A stretch of DNA of 60,008 nucleotides from an uncultured Bacteroidales bacterium (GTDB taxonomy: Bacteria; Bacteroidota; Bacteroidia; Bacteroidales; P3), in the NCBI GenBank assembly GCA_900318835.1, contig ONLW01000025.1, positions 1 through 60,008 on the forward strand, written 5' to 3'. Positions 26,330 through 35,246 of the stretch are shown here, piece after piece. Every line of letters begins with the position of its first letter. The first letter of the stretch is position 1. A model generated the notes under the pieces. The model made no database searches. It worked only from the letters and a program-made list of their open reading frames with translations, and had not been told where the DNA came from. The position numbers and the translations under genes are program-made.

Positions 26330-27561
26330 TTCATCTTCTCCTTTCTCTCTTTTAACTCAGACAATAAGCCATCAATGAATCTACATAATCCTTCCTCTTC
26401 TGTGAAATTAAAATGACGGGTGATACGGCTATTGTCTTCTCGTTTGGAGTGGTGTTCACATAGAGCGGTTATTGTATCTTTTATCCGCATAAAGTCGTTA
26501 ACCTTGTTTGCATCTCTTGTAAAAATGTCAACATCATAACCTTCTTCACTACAAACAACATCTACCACAATAGGAACATCCCCTATCTCACCTTTCTCGA
26601 ACACAGCAACATGATTGTTATATATCCACACATCCGAGAACGGTGTGCATTGTGAAATGTACCTATTTTTGATACGCCAGGCCATATAACAAGGCAAGTT
26701 ATTTAGCATTTCTCGTACGGATTTGGCCGTTTTCAATGTTTCTTCGGACTGCAGCACCAAATCGTAGAATTTTTCTAATTGCAACATATCCATAATATTG
26801 TTGTTTAATGTTTTTACTAATTCAGCATACTGTTTTATTGTTGAGACTACATTAAGACTTTTGGAGGCCATTTTGTAAAGCCAGCCATCAACAAGATTAT
26901 TCTTGATATTTTTATCGTACGCAGGAAGAATTACCAAAAATGGTTTTACATTTGCCTTGTCCTCATCAGACCAATCATCCATGCTTGGTTTTTTATTGTC
27001 ATCCAATGGTAAATAAACAATAGCATCAACATCATAATCCTTTCCGACCAAATACTCTTTGTATCGGGGTAGCTGCCGTGGCATATCTCCAGCATTGTTG
27101 ATTTTGTTTTCAATCAAAATGGCATGTTTGGTTTGGGATGTTTTGATTAGAATGTCAATTCTTCCCTCTTCTCGAGTTACCATTGCATCCTCATAATCCT
27201 CAAATGGTATGTTAATCTCTGGATTAATAGCCTTTATTAACTCGAGAAATAACCGCAGAAACTTGTTCCCTTCATCATGGTTCCCATGGGGATTTAGAAG
27301 ATGACATATGATATCGGAATGAAAATTTTCTCTATAATAGATATCCGAAACGAGGCGAAAAACATTGAAATCGTCTATACTATCCTTTCGATTGTTGTAT
27401 TCTGTTACAATAGCTATACAATCTGGGGAAGTGACCCAATCTTTCGTCTTTTTGAACAGACCATCCTCCATCTGTATCCAACGGTGTACTAATTCGCTTT
27501 CGTTCACTATGTGTTGATATATTTCATTCCGACCCTCCAACGGATTGTTAATCAAATACAA
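26326..27561 (-). CDS. PD-(D/E)XK nuclease family protein
   Basis: In the 411-residue frame, FHSDIICHLLNPHGNHDEG, GRIDILI (Asp136) and HAILIENKI (Glu151, Lys153) form a PD-(D/E)XK nuclease motif of the type annotated as PDDEXK_4 in defence-associated proteins. The C-terminal half is unrecognised. The first possible start in frame after the upstream stop is TTG at 27561. The first ATG is 30 codons in, so the start is uncertain. It is cotranscribed with the BspA-like gene (four-base overlap), which is an odd pairing. AT content marks it as part of the accessory island. Confidence 0.75.
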   Translation of the reverse strand: MYLINNPLEGRNEIYQHIVNESELVHRWIQMEDGLFKKTKDWVTSPDCIAIVTEYNNRKDSIDDFNVFRLVSDIYYRENFHSDIICHLLNPHGNHDEGNKFLRLFLELIKAINPEINIPFEDYEDAMVTREEGRIDILIKTSQTKHAILIENKINNAGDMPRQLPRYKEYLVGKDYDVDAIVYLPLDDNKKPSMDDWSDEDKANVKPFLVILPAYDKNIKNNLVDGWLYKMASKSLNVVSTIKQYAELVKTLNNNIMDMLQLEKFYDLVLQSEETLKTAKSVREMLNNLPCYMAWRIKNRYISQCTPFSDVWIYNNHVAVFEKGEIGDVPIVVDVVCSEEGYDVDIFTRDANKVNDFMRIKDTITALCEHHSKREDNSRITRHFNFTEEEGLCRFIDGLLSELKERKEKMK

Positions 27562-27905
27562 TAAGAAAAGGCATGAGGTTATGTACTCATGTCCGTCTTA
27601 ACTGAGGTAACGCCAATCACCTTGAAGGAACGGTCTTGAAGGAACATCTCTCACGCCTGAAGGTATGCTGATAGAAAATAGCATACACGTACAAGCGAAA
27701 GCATAAATGCTTGGCCTCCTTCTTGATTTTTGGCGTATTTCAGTTAAAGGACAATTTTGCAATGCTTTTCTTGCTTATAGCTTTCGCTCTCGAAAGCAAG
27801 TGCAAAATTACGAAGAAAAACTGGATTGGCAAAAAAAATATTTTGCCGTTTCCGGGAAACGATGTACTTTTGCAGCGTTTTTTTTAAGGATTCGTACCGA
27901 GAGAA
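27562..27905. other. Non-coding gap with small repeats and DUF454 promoter
   Basis: This 344-base gap holds no convincing gene. I see a direct repeat CTTGAAGGAAC (27621-27631 and 27635-27645), a hairpin GTATGCT/AGCATAC (27663-27686), GAAAGC-type short hairpins near 27780, and the DUF454 promoter near the right end. It marks the right edge of the AT-rich island. Confidence 0.55.
27842..27872 (+). promoter_or_regulatory. Promoter of the DUF454/metallophosphoesterase run
   Basis: TTTG at 27842-27845 and TACTTTTG at 27865-27872 are 19 bases apart, upstream of the ATG at 27906. Confidence 0.75.
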
Positions 27906-28283
27906 ATGAAGAAATACCTCTACATAGGATTAGGGCTCCTGGTTGTGGGACTTGGAGCGTTGGGAGTGGTGGTGCCTGGTTTGCCAACGACGCCCTTTGT
28001 GTTGCTGGCGTCGTGGCTGTTCTACCGCTCGTCGCCGCGGCTGCAGCAATGGCTGCTGGCCTCATGGTTGGGTAAGTATATCCGCAACTACCAACGTCGT
28101 GGTGGCATGACGCCTGCGCAGAAGGCCGGTGCCGTGGGCATCATGACGACCATGGTGTTGCTCTCGGCCTTCGTCTTCATCCCTGCAGGTTCCATTGTCC
28201 GCGTCATTGTGCTTGTAGCTGGTGCCATGGGCGCGCTGACGGTCCTCTTCTTTGTGCCGAATGCTAAAAACGACGACTTATGA
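27906..28283 (+). CDS. DUF454 (YbaN-like) membrane protein, copy 1
   Basis: This 125-residue protein has three predicted membrane helices and the family signature GLGALGVVVPGLPTTPFVLLASWLFYRSSPRL. YbaN/DUF454 proteins are small inner-membrane proteins of unknown function. A close paralogue (roughly 85-90% identical by eye) lies at 30345-30719. The stop overlaps the metallophosphoesterase ATG by four bases. Confidence 0.88.
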   Translation: MKKYLYIGLGLLVVGLGALGVVVPGLPTTPFVLLASWLFYRSSPRLQQWLLASWLGKYIRNYQRRGGMTPAQKAGAVGIMTTMVLLSAFVFIPAGSIVRVIVLVAGAMGALTVLFFVPNAKNDDL

Positions 28284-29359
28284 TAGTGATTCTTTCGATA
28301 GTAATGCTTTTTGCAGGCTATGTGGGGTGGCACCTGTGGATGCTGCCGCCGGTGCTGTGGCTGCGGTGGACGCTGGTGGGTGTGGAGGCCGCCTGCGTGG
28401 CTATGGCTGTGCTGTCGCTGACGCGCTACCTCGACCGCATGCCTTACGGGCTTTCGGTGGCGGTGTATAATGTCGGCAACAAAGGCTTGATAATACTCCT
28501 GTACCTCTTCATGGCGTTCCTGCTGGCCGACCTGCTGCGGCTGGTGCATGTGCTGCCCACGGCCTGGCTGCGCGACAACTGGTGGACCTGCAGCGTGCTG
28601 CTGGTGGCGATGGCGGCCCTGTTCATATATGGCAGCCTCAACTACGAGCACAAGCGGCGTGTGGAGCTGACCGTCGACACCCACGGCAGGGTGGACCACC
28701 CCGTGAAGGTGCTGGCCGTGAGCGACCTGCATCTGGGCTACCACAACCGCCGTGCCGACCTCGACCGCTGGGTGGCGATGCTCAACCGCGAGGGCGGCGA
28801 CATGCTGCTCATGGCCGGCGACCTTGTGGACCGCTCGCTGCGCCCCTTGCTGCATGAGGAGATGGCCGATGGGCTGCGAAAGCTGCAGATGCCCGTCTAT
28901 GCCTGTCTGGGCAACCACGAATACTACGCCGACCATTACACTCCCGGCGAGGCGGAGCGCTTCTACCGCGATGCCAACATCACCCTGCTGCGCGACTCGG
29001 TGGCCAAAGTCGGCAACATAGCCGTCATCGGCCGCGACGACCGCACCAACCGCCACCGCAGGAGCGTCAATGCCTTGGCGCATTTCCACACCGGCGCATT
29101 CACCATCCTCCTCGACCACCAGCCCTACCACTTGGAGAAGGCCGAGCGCGCGGGCATAGGGCTGCAGGTGAGCGGCCACACCCATCGCGGGCAGGTGTGG
29201 CCGTTGTCGTGGATTACCAACGCAATGTACGAGTGCTCGTGGGGCACGTTGAAGAAAGGGGAGACCACCGTCTGCGTCACCTCCGGCCTCGGCATCTGGG
29301 GCGCCAAATACCGCATAGGGACACAATCGGAATACCTTGTAATCAATCTAATACCGTGA
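28280..29359 (+). CDS. Membrane-anchored metallophosphoesterase
   Basis: This 359-residue calcineurin-like phosphoesterase has four N-terminal membrane helices (about 1-125). Metal-binding motifs follow in order: VSDLHLG, AGDLVDR, LGNHEYY, LLDHQP and SGHTHRGQVWP. The organisation is that of YkuE/YaeI-like enzymes, which hydrolyse phosphodiester bonds of lipids such as UDP-diacylglucosamine or other envelope substrates; the actual substrate is unknown. Overlaps upstream (ATGA) and the following lipoprotein gene point to one transcript. Confidence 0.9.
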   Translation: MIVILSIVMLFAGYVGWHLWMLPPVLWLRWTLVGVEAACVAMAVLSLTRYLDRMPYGLSVAVYNVGNKGLIILLYLFMAFLLADLLRLVHVLPTAWLRDNWWTCSVLLVAMAALFIYGSLNYEHKRRVELTVDTHGRVDHPVKVLAVSDLHLGYHNRRADLDRWVAMLNREGGDMLLMAGDLVDRSLRPLLHEEMADGLRKLQMPVYACLGNHEYYADHYTPGEAERFYRDANITLLRDSVAKVGNIAVIGRDDRTNRHRRSVNALAHFHTGAFTILLDHQPYHLEKAERAGIGLQVSGHTHRGQVWPLSWITNAMYECSWGTLKKGETTVCVTSGLGIWGAKYRIGTQSEYLVINLIP

Positions 29360-29364
29360 AGAAT

Positions 29365-30348
29365 ATGCATACAATGAAGATGGCTGCCGTTTTGGGGCTG
29401 GCTTTTTGTTTTGTCGCTTGTGCGCCGAAAGGCGATGTCGTTCCGGCAGAACCGGACTACGGTGACACTTCTCAGTGGTACATTGCCGACCGTGGCGCGG
29501 CGGTGGATGTGTTCTATATTGTCTCCACCGAGTGCGACGACTATATGTTGGATGGACGGGCCTTACACTATGCCGATACCCACAACGACAGCCTGCGTGC
29601 TCTCCTGTCGGGTGAGATGGCTGGCGTGGACCGTTTGTTGTCAGGCGAGCTTAACTACTACTCTCCCTACTACCGTCAGGTGACCATGGAGACATACACT
29701 TCCGACAGCCTTGTCAACGCCCGTATGCCGCTGGCCTATGGCGACGTGCGCAAGGCGTTTGCCTATTATCTCGAACACTACAATCAGGGACGTCCCTTCA
29801 TCCTCGCTGGTTTCAGTCAGGGGGCCATGGCCGTCGTCGACCTTCTGAAGGCGATGGACGACAGCTCTTACAGCCGCTTGGTGGCAGCCTATGTTATCGG
29901 CTATAAGGTAACCGACACCAACACCTTTATCCGTCCGGCGCAGGACAGTGCCGACCTCGGCGTGACCATCTGCTACAACTCGGTGCGCGACAACGATTGT
30001 GCAATCCCGCTCCTCAGCGACGGTAACCGCATGGCCATCAACCCCGTCAACTGGCGCACCGACGCCACCCCAGCCACCCTCATCGACCCACGCTACGGCG
30101 ATACCCTCATCGTCACCCTCGACACCTCAACCCTCCTGCTCCACATCGACGGCTATCACCGCGACGACTACATGCTGCCCCTCATCGGCCGCAAGGGTAA
30201 CTACCACTGCCTCGAAATCTCGCTCTTCCGCGACTGCCTCCGCCGCAACATTACGCTTCGCGCTGGCAAGTTGCAGACGGGCATGCGTTTAGTGCTTAAC
30301 CCCACCCCCTTGTTGAATCAGCTTAACCCCCTCTACAACCTATTATGA
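29365..30348 (+). CDS. DUF3089 family lipoprotein, alpha/beta hydrolase-like
   Basis: This 327-residue protein has a lipoprotein signal (LAFCFVAC). It contains ADVFY-like VDVFYIVSTE, the nucleophile elbow LAGFSQGAM and a C-terminal ISLFRDCLRRN region, matching DUF3089, a family related to alpha/beta hydrolases. It probably acts as a periplasmic or outer-membrane esterase, substrate unknown. A GTG at 29356 overlapping the previous stop is an alternative start. The stop overlaps the second DUF454 gene by four bases. Confidence 0.82.
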   Translation: MHTMKMAAVLGLAFCFVACAPKGDVVPAEPDYGDTSQWYIADRGAAVDVFYIVSTECDDYMLDGRALHYADTHNDSLRALLSGEMAGVDRLLSGELNYYSPYYRQVTMETYTSDSLVNARMPLAYGDVRKAFAYYLEHYNQGRPFILAGFSQGAMAVVDLLKAMDDSSYSRLVAAYVIGYKVTDTNTFIRPAQDSADLGVTICYNSVRDNDCAIPLLSDGNRMAINPVNWRTDATPATLIDPRYGDTLIVTLDTSTLLLHIDGYHRDDYMLPLIGRKGNYHCLEISLFRDCLRRNITLRAGKLQTGMRLVLNPTPLLNQLNPLYNLL

Positions 30349-30719
30349 AAAAATACCTCTACATCGTGTCAGGCCTTCTGTCCGTTGGATTGGGAACACT
30401 TGGTGTGGTGGTGCCAGGATTGCCCACCACCCCTTTCCTTCTGCTAGCCTCGTGGCTTTTCTACCGCTCGTCGCCACAGCTTCAACAGTGGTTGCTAGCC
30501 TCATGGCTGGGCAAGTACATCCGTGGCTATCAGCGTCGTGGCGGAATGACAGCCACACAGAAAGCCAGTGCCGTGGGCGTGATGACAGTCATGGTGTTGC
30601 TCTCCACTTTCGTCTTCATCCCCGAAGGGTCTGCGGCTCGAATCATTGTACCTATAGCCGGAGCTGTAGGAGCACTGACGGTAATCCTCTTCGTACCCAA
30701 CGCCCAAAACAACGACTAA
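30345..30719 (+). CDS. DUF454 (YbaN-like) membrane protein, copy 2
   Basis: This 124-residue paralogue of the gene at 27906 shares MKKYLYI, LGVVVPGLPTTPF, LLASWLGKYIR and the end FVPNA with it. Three membrane helices are predicted. The duplication flanks the metallophosphoesterase and DUF3089 genes. The copies differ mostly at synonymous or conservative positions, which suggests both are kept under selection. The gene converges with NhaC (four-base overlap). Confidence 0.88.
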   Translation: MKKYLYIVSGLLSVGLGTLGVVVPGLPTTPFLLLASWLFYRSSPQLQQWLLASWLGKYIRGYQRRGGMTATQKASAVGVMTVMVLLSTFVFIPEGSAARIIVPIAGAVGALTVILFVPNAQNND

Positions 30720-32164
30720 CAGGCCGAATCAGATTTCTTAGTCCGATATATCTTATACCCCACCATTGCCACCGTTATCGACATCAGCGGCGAGAGAATA
30801 TTAAAAAAGCAGTACGGCAGGTAAGTCAGCGTCGGAACATGCAGCACCAGCGACTGCGTCATTCCGCAAGTGTTCCACGGGATGAGCACCGAAGTGACAG
30901 TGGCGGAATCCTCCGTCGAACGGCTCAGCAGGCGGCCCTCGAATCCCTTTTCTTTGTATAATTTCTTGTAGATATTGCCTGTGAGGACGATGCTGAGATA
31001 CTGGTCACCAGTGACCATATTGGCCACAAGTCCCGTACCGATAGTGGTGGTAACCAACGAACGGCGGCCTTTGATGCCTTTGGCCAACGCCGCCGTGAGG
31101 CTCTGCAACATACCCGTACCAGCCATTGCCCCACCGAATGCAGCGGCACAAAAAATAAGGAACACCGTAGAGAGCATACCCCTCATGCCGCGGGTCTGCA
31201 CTAGGTTGCTGAGCACCTCATTGCCGGCATCCAAAGAGGTTCCGCCATAGTAGGAGCGCAGAAGGCCGCGGAAAGCACTGCCCTCCCCCACCTCCTGCAC
31301 AATGTCGGGCTGCAAAATGAGCATCGCCACTCCGGCAACAACAGCCGAAAGAAACAACACAATGGTAGCCGGCAACTTCAGCGCGATGAGAATAGCCGTA
31401 ACCGCCGGAACCAGCAACAGCCACGGACTGATGACGAAAACACTCTTCAGCCCCTCGGCAAACTGCGCCGTCTGCGCTCCACCCTCTTCTGCATGAAGCA
31501 GACTTACCACGAAAAACACCACAAAGGCAATGGTGAACGACGGCACCGTGGTAATGAGCATATAACGTATGTGCTTGAAAAGCGGCACCTCGCCCACCGA
31601 CGAGGCCAGCACCGTGGTATCGGAGAGAGGCGAAATCTTATCGCCGAAGTAGGCTCCCGAAATGATAGCTCCCGCCGTCCAACCCATACTATAGCCGTGG
31701 GCGGTGCCAATGCCCATCAGGGCAATTCCGATGGTAGCAATGGTGGTCCAAGAACTGCCTGTGACAAGCGATACCAGGGCGCTGATGAGACAGGCGATAA
31801 AGAGAAACACCGCCGGACTTACCACCTGCATGCCATAATAAATCATCGTCGGCACCACGCCACTCAACATCCAGCTACCCGCCACGGCACCGATGAGGAA
31901 GAGGATAAGGATGGCACCGCCGATGGTCTTCACGTTGTCCGAGATGGCGTGGTCGATGCTTTTCCACGGCACCTTGAAGAATATCATCCCCATAGCCACC
32001 GCCACGGCTGCTGCGATGAGCAGCGCTGTCTGGCTCGCCCCATCGAGCGCGTCGGAGCCGAACCTTTGTATTACAAGCACCTGCAGCGCAATCAGCACCG
32101 CCAACGGCACCAGCGCTATCGTCCAGTGAATACGGGGATTTGACACAGAATTCGAGTTGTCCAT
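30716..32164 (-). CDS. NhaC family Na+/H+ antiporter
   Basis: This 482-residue inner-membrane protein has about twelve helices. Family segments include TGSSWTTIATIGIALMGIG, GAYFGDKISPLSDTTVLAS and VTGDQYLSIVLTGNIYK, with NTCGMTQSLVL near the C-terminus. NhaC-type proteins exchange sodium for protons; some relatives exchange organic acids, such as malate for lactate. It is preceded by the gcvT terminator, so it is probably transcribed separately. Confidence 0.9.
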   Translation of the reverse strand: MDNSNSVSNPRIHWTIALVPLAVLIALQVLVIQRFGSDALDGASQTALLIAAAVAVAMGMIFFKVPWKSIDHAISDNVKTIGGAILILFLIGAVAGSWMLSGVVPTMIYYGMQVVSPAVFLFIACLISALVSLVTGSSWTTIATIGIALMGIGTAHGYSMGWTAGAIISGAYFGDKISPLSDTTVLASSVGEVPLFKHIRYMLITTVPSFTIAFVVFFVVSLLHAEEGGAQTAQFAEGLKSVFVISPWLLLVPAVTAILIALKLPATIVLFLSAVVAGVAMLILQPDIVQEVGEGSAFRGLLRSYYGGTSLDAGNEVLSNLVQTRGMRGMLSTVFLIFCAAAFGGAMAGTGMLQSLTAALAKGIKGRRSLVTTTIGTGLVANMVTGDQYLSIVLTGNIYKKLYKEKGFEGRLLSRSTEDSATVTSVLIPWNTCGMTQSLVLHVPTLTYLPYCFFNILSPLMSITVAMVGYKIYRTKKSDSAC

Positions 32165-32171
32165 TAGTTAT

Positions 32172-32214
32172 GCAAAGAGGCCTGCGACCCTTGTGGCGCA
32201 GGCCTCTCTTTAAT
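32172..32214 (-). terminator. Terminator after gcvT
   Basis: Arms AGAGGCCTGCG and CGCAGGCCTCT enclose CCACAAGGGT-type loop sequence on the minus strand. It is placed 15 bases beyond the gcvT stop and before the NhaC gene. Confidence 0.7.
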
Positions 32215-32228
32215 AATAGATTATACAA

Positions 32229-33335
32229 TTATCCCTCGTAGAAGGGCATCTTGACGGTGATGGCCTTGAGGAGTTTCTCGCGAATCTTGATGTAGATCTC
32301 GGTGCCGGTCTTGGCATAGGCAGCCTCGATGAGGGCGGTACCGATGTTCTTGCCGGTGCTGGGGCTGGGGGAGCCGCTACGAACCTCACCAATCTTCTTG
32401 CCTTCGGCATTGCAGACCTCGTAGCCGTTGCGGGCGATACCGCGGTCGATCATCTCGAAACCAGCCACTTTGCGCTTGAAGCCGGCGGCTTTCTGGGCGA
32501 GGAGGAGTTCCTTGTTGATGAAGTTATTGTTCTCGGCTTTCAGCTTGACGATGAAGGCCAGCGGAGCTTCGAGGGGGCTGACGGTGTCGTCCATCTCGTG
32601 ACCGTAGAGGGCGAAGCCTTTCTCCAGGCGCAGGGTGTCGCGGCAACCCAGACCAGCGGGCATGATGCCGAACTCCTTGCCAGCCTCAAAGACTTTGTCC
32701 CACACCTCGAGGGCTTTCTCCTTGGGGATATAGATTTCGCATCCGCCAGCGCCAGTGTAACCGGTGGTGGAAAGGATGATGTTGGGGATACCGGCGAAAG
32801 TGAGAATCTTGAAGGTGTAGTACTCCATGTCCACGATGTTCTCGTTGGTAAGCTTCTGCATGGCCTTGAGGGCGTTGGGGCCCTGGACGGCGAGCTGAGC
32901 CCACTGCTCGCTCTCGTTGACGAAGTCCTTACCGAGTTCCATGCCCATCTTGTCGGCAATCTGGCTCATCCAGTTCCAGTCCTTGTCGATGTTGGCGGCG
33001 TTGGGCACCATGAAGTACTCGTCGTCATGGACGCGGTAGACGAGCATATCGTCGACCACGCCACCCTGGCCGTTGGGGAGGCAGGTGTACTGCACCTTGC
33101 CGTCGAAGAGGTCCTCGACGTTGTTGGTGGTGACATACTGCATGAAGTGCTTGGCGATGGGACCTTTGGCACGGAACTCGCCCATGTGGCTCACGTCGAA
33201 CACGCCCACGTTGTTGCGCACGTTGTTGTGCTCCTCGATGAGGGTGGTGTACTGGATAGGCATGTTGTAGCCGGCGAATTCGGCCATCTTTGCACCAAGT
33301 TTGATGTGCAAGTCGGTGTACGGTGTGGTTTTCAT
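32229..33335 (-). CDS. gcvT: Glycine cleavage system aminomethyltransferase (T protein)
   Basis: It transfers the methylene group from the aminomethyl-lipoyl H protein to tetrahydrofolate, releasing ammonia. The 368-residue length and the motifs MKTTPYTDLHIKLGAKMAEFAGYNMPIQY, VFDVSHMGEF, LSTTGYTGAGGCEIY and GLGCRDTLRLEKGFALYGHEMDD are diagnostic. Other glycine-cleavage genes are not adjacent in this window, and I see no glycine riboswitch in its upstream region. It is a single-gene unit ending in a terminator. Confidence 0.95.
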   Translation of the reverse strand: MKTTPYTDLHIKLGAKMAEFAGYNMPIQYTTLIEEHNNVRNNVGVFDVSHMGEFRAKGPIAKHFMQYVTTNNVEDLFDGKVQYTCLPNGQGGVVDDMLVYRVHDDEYFMVPNAANIDKDWNWMSQIADKMGMELGKDFVNESEQWAQLAVQGPNALKAMQKLTNENIVDMEYYTFKILTFAGIPNIILSTTGYTGAGGCEIYIPKEKALEVWDKVFEAGKEFGIMPAGLGCRDTLRLEKGFALYGHEMDDTVSPLEAPLAFIVKLKAENNNFINKELLLAQKAAGFKRKVAGFEMIDRGIARNGYEVCNAEGKKIGEVRSGSPSPSTGKNIGTALIEAAYAKTGTEIYIKIREKLLKAITVKMPFYEG

Positions 33336-33449
33336 TATGTTACGTATTTGTTATTATTAATTAACTCTTTTTTGATAAATTCATAACGAAAGACCACTAG
33401 AATTATTGTGCCGGGGGAGGAAAAAAAGTTCAAGTTAACATTTTAACAC

Positions 33450-33545
33450 TACCATCCCCCTACCACCAACGTATCAACACCTACCATGGTAGGAGTTGGT
33501 TAGGAGTTGGTAGGGAGTTGATAACTGGTTTATAGGTAGTTAGAT
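33450..33545 (+). repeat. CCATGG-centred palindromic element, copy C
   Basis: It is centred on CCATGG at 33484-33489, with 12-base arms that have one mismatch. GTTGG-rich units repeat to the right. The right-hand tail ATAACTGGTTTATAGGTA is shared almost exactly with copy D. Confidence 0.85.
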
Positions 33546-33622
33546 AATAGAGGGTAACAATGGTGTTTTTTGGGGTGTTTTAAGAATTTTTAAGTTAAAT
33601 TTACGGGTCGCGGGATATTTTT

Positions 33623-33653
33623 TTTGTCCATTCAAATATTATTCGTACTTTTG
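33623..33653 (+). promoter_or_regulatory. Promoter of the M6-like peptidase gene
   Basis: TTTG at 33623-33626 and TACTTTTG at 33646-33653 are separated by 19 bases, 45 bases before the ATG. Confidence 0.75.
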
Positions 33654-33698
33654 CTTTGTTTTTTTTGATACACTATTTTACAGTAATACATTGTTATT

Positions 33699-35210
33699 AT
33701 GCGACATTACTTTACATTTTTGCTGGCTGGACTGCTACTGATGCCGAGCTGGGCAAAAGCCCAAGACGAGACGAAAGAGCTTACCAACCTCGTTATTTTC
33801 ATGCGTTTCGCCGACGACGAGGAAATCGACCACTCCTTCGCCGACATCGACTCGATGTTCAGCGGCCGTACTCCGGGCTTCCTAAGCCTCTACAATTTCT
33901 ATGATGCCCTCACGTATGGCAAGATACACTACAATACCGTTTATACCAATAATATACAGAACGGAGTGATTGTATCCTATCAGGACATTATGCCGCGCTG
34001 TTATTTCCAGCCATACGACAGCGAGGAGAACCCTGGCGGCTACCAGCCGTGGGAGCAGCCGTTCATGGGCGTCTCGATGCGCGAGGCCGAGCTGCTGGGA
34101 CGTGCCGTCCGCTATGTCGACTCGCTGCATCTGGTCAGTTCCTCGGTAGTGCTCGACGGCGACGGTGACGGCGACATCGACAACATCAGCTTCATCGTCA
34201 AGGGTGGCACCGGCGAGTGGGCCACCATCCTCTGGCCGCACATGGAGTACTTCCCTCACGACTCGCTCGGCTATACCGTCACCCTCAACGGCGTGCTTCC
34301 CAACACCTTCAACTTCGAGTTCGAGGGTGCAGACGAATACCTCTTCAACGCCAATGTGTTCCGCCACGAGATGGGACACTCGTTGGACCTGCCCGACCTG
34401 TACCATTATATCAATTACGGTAATGTCTATCCGGCCGATGCATGGGATATGATGGAATATGCCTACGTTCCCAACCACACGGCGGCCATCTACAAGAACA
34501 AGGTTCTCCACGTGGCCGACGACCCGATAGAGATTACCGCCGACGGCGATTACACGTTGCGCAGCGTAGGCTCCAGCCCCTCGCAGAACTGCTACTACAT
34601 CCGCTCCGCCATCGACCCCACGCAGTGGTTCGTCCTCGAGTACCGCCGCCAGGCCGATCTCTTTGAGGATGGCATTCCCGGCACCGGCCTCATCGTGGCC
34701 CGATGGAACGACACCGTGCCGTTGGACTACAGCGGCTCCTTCGCCAACGCCTTCTTCGACTTCTACACTCAGGCCCACCAGTACTGGATTTTCCGTCCAG
34801 GCAGCTCCATCGACACGGTGAACGGCGTCATCAGTCAGGCCCACTTCAGCGCCGCCACGGGCCGCACCTCCTTCGGCCCCACCACCGACCCGCACCCTTA
34901 CCTCACCGACGGCACGCCGGAGACCAGCTTCGAAATCACCAACATCCAGGAGAACGGAACCGAGCTCACCTTCCACGTGCATTTCCTGAACCCACAGAGC
35001 ATTGAAGAGCCCGGGAACGCCGACATCACAGGCCGCATCAGCACTCAAAACGGCCGCATTATTGTTGAGAACACTAACGGCGAACCCGTCCACATCTACG
35101 ACATGATGGGACGCCTAATCAGTACGGCGGACAAGACTTACACAGACCCAGGCGTCTACTTAGTCAAGGTCGGCGACCAGCCAACAAAGAAAGTGGTAGT
35201 GATGAAATAA
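33699..35210 (+). CDS. Secreted M6-like metallopeptidase with T9SS-like tail
   Basis: This 503-residue protein has a signal peptide (MPSWAKAQ) and a zinc-protease motif HEMGHSLDLPD. DGDGDGDIDNISF, before it, is a calcium-loop-like sequence typical of immune-inhibitor-A (M6) peptidases. The C-terminal 80 residues (GRISTQNGRIIVENTNG, VHIYDMMGRLIS, GVYLVKVGDQPTKKVVVMK) form a T9SS-like sorting domain close to that of the BspA-like protein. It should be exported to the cell surface and degrade protein. It is monocistronic, with its own promoter and terminator. Confidence 0.88.
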   Translation: MRHYFTFLLAGLLLMPSWAKAQDETKELTNLVIFMRFADDEEIDHSFADIDSMFSGRTPGFLSLYNFYDALTYGKIHYNTVYTNNIQNGVIVSYQDIMPRCYFQPYDSEENPGGYQPWEQPFMGVSMREAELLGRAVRYVDSLHLVSSSVVLDGDGDGDIDNISFIVKGGTGEWATILWPHMEYFPHDSLGYTVTLNGVLPNTFNFEFEGADEYLFNANVFRHEMGHSLDLPDLYHYINYGNVYPADAWDMMEYAYVPNHTAAIYKNKVLHVADDPIEITADGDYTLRSVGSSPSQNCYYIRSAIDPTQWFVLEYRRQADLFEDGIPGTGLIVARWNDTVPLDYSGSFANAFFDFYTQAHQYWIFRPGSSIDTVNGVISQAHFSAATGRTSFGPTTDPHPYLTDGTPETSFEITNIQENGTELTFHVHFLNPQSIEEPGNADITGRISTQNGRIIVENTNGEPVHIYDMMGRLISTADKTYTDPGVYLVKVGDQPTKKVVVMK

Positions 35211-35246
35211 AAAAGAAGCCCCTGCATTTTTTAGGGGCTTCTTTTT
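35211..35246. terminator. Convergent terminator
   Basis: Hairpin GAAGCCCCT / AGGGGCTTC is flanked by A and T runs. It serves the M6-like gene and the convergent hflX gene, whose coding end reaches into it. Confidence 0.85.

Larger units (their letters stand above)
33336..33698. other. Divergent non-coding gap with palindromic element C
   Basis: This 363-base gap between gcvT (minus) and the M6-like peptidase (plus) contains palindromic copy C and its tail, AT-rich sequence and the plus-strand promoter. No ORF or RNA gene was recognised. Confidence 0.65.

Noticed and set aside
33336-33480. Possible glycine riboswitch before gcvT
   Set aside because: I searched the minus strand for the conserved glycine-binding stems and found only AT-rich sequence and palindromic copy C.
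33882-35093. 403-residue open frame on the minus strand
   Set aside because: It is opposite the M6-like peptidase, which has signal peptide, HEMGH motif and sorting domain.
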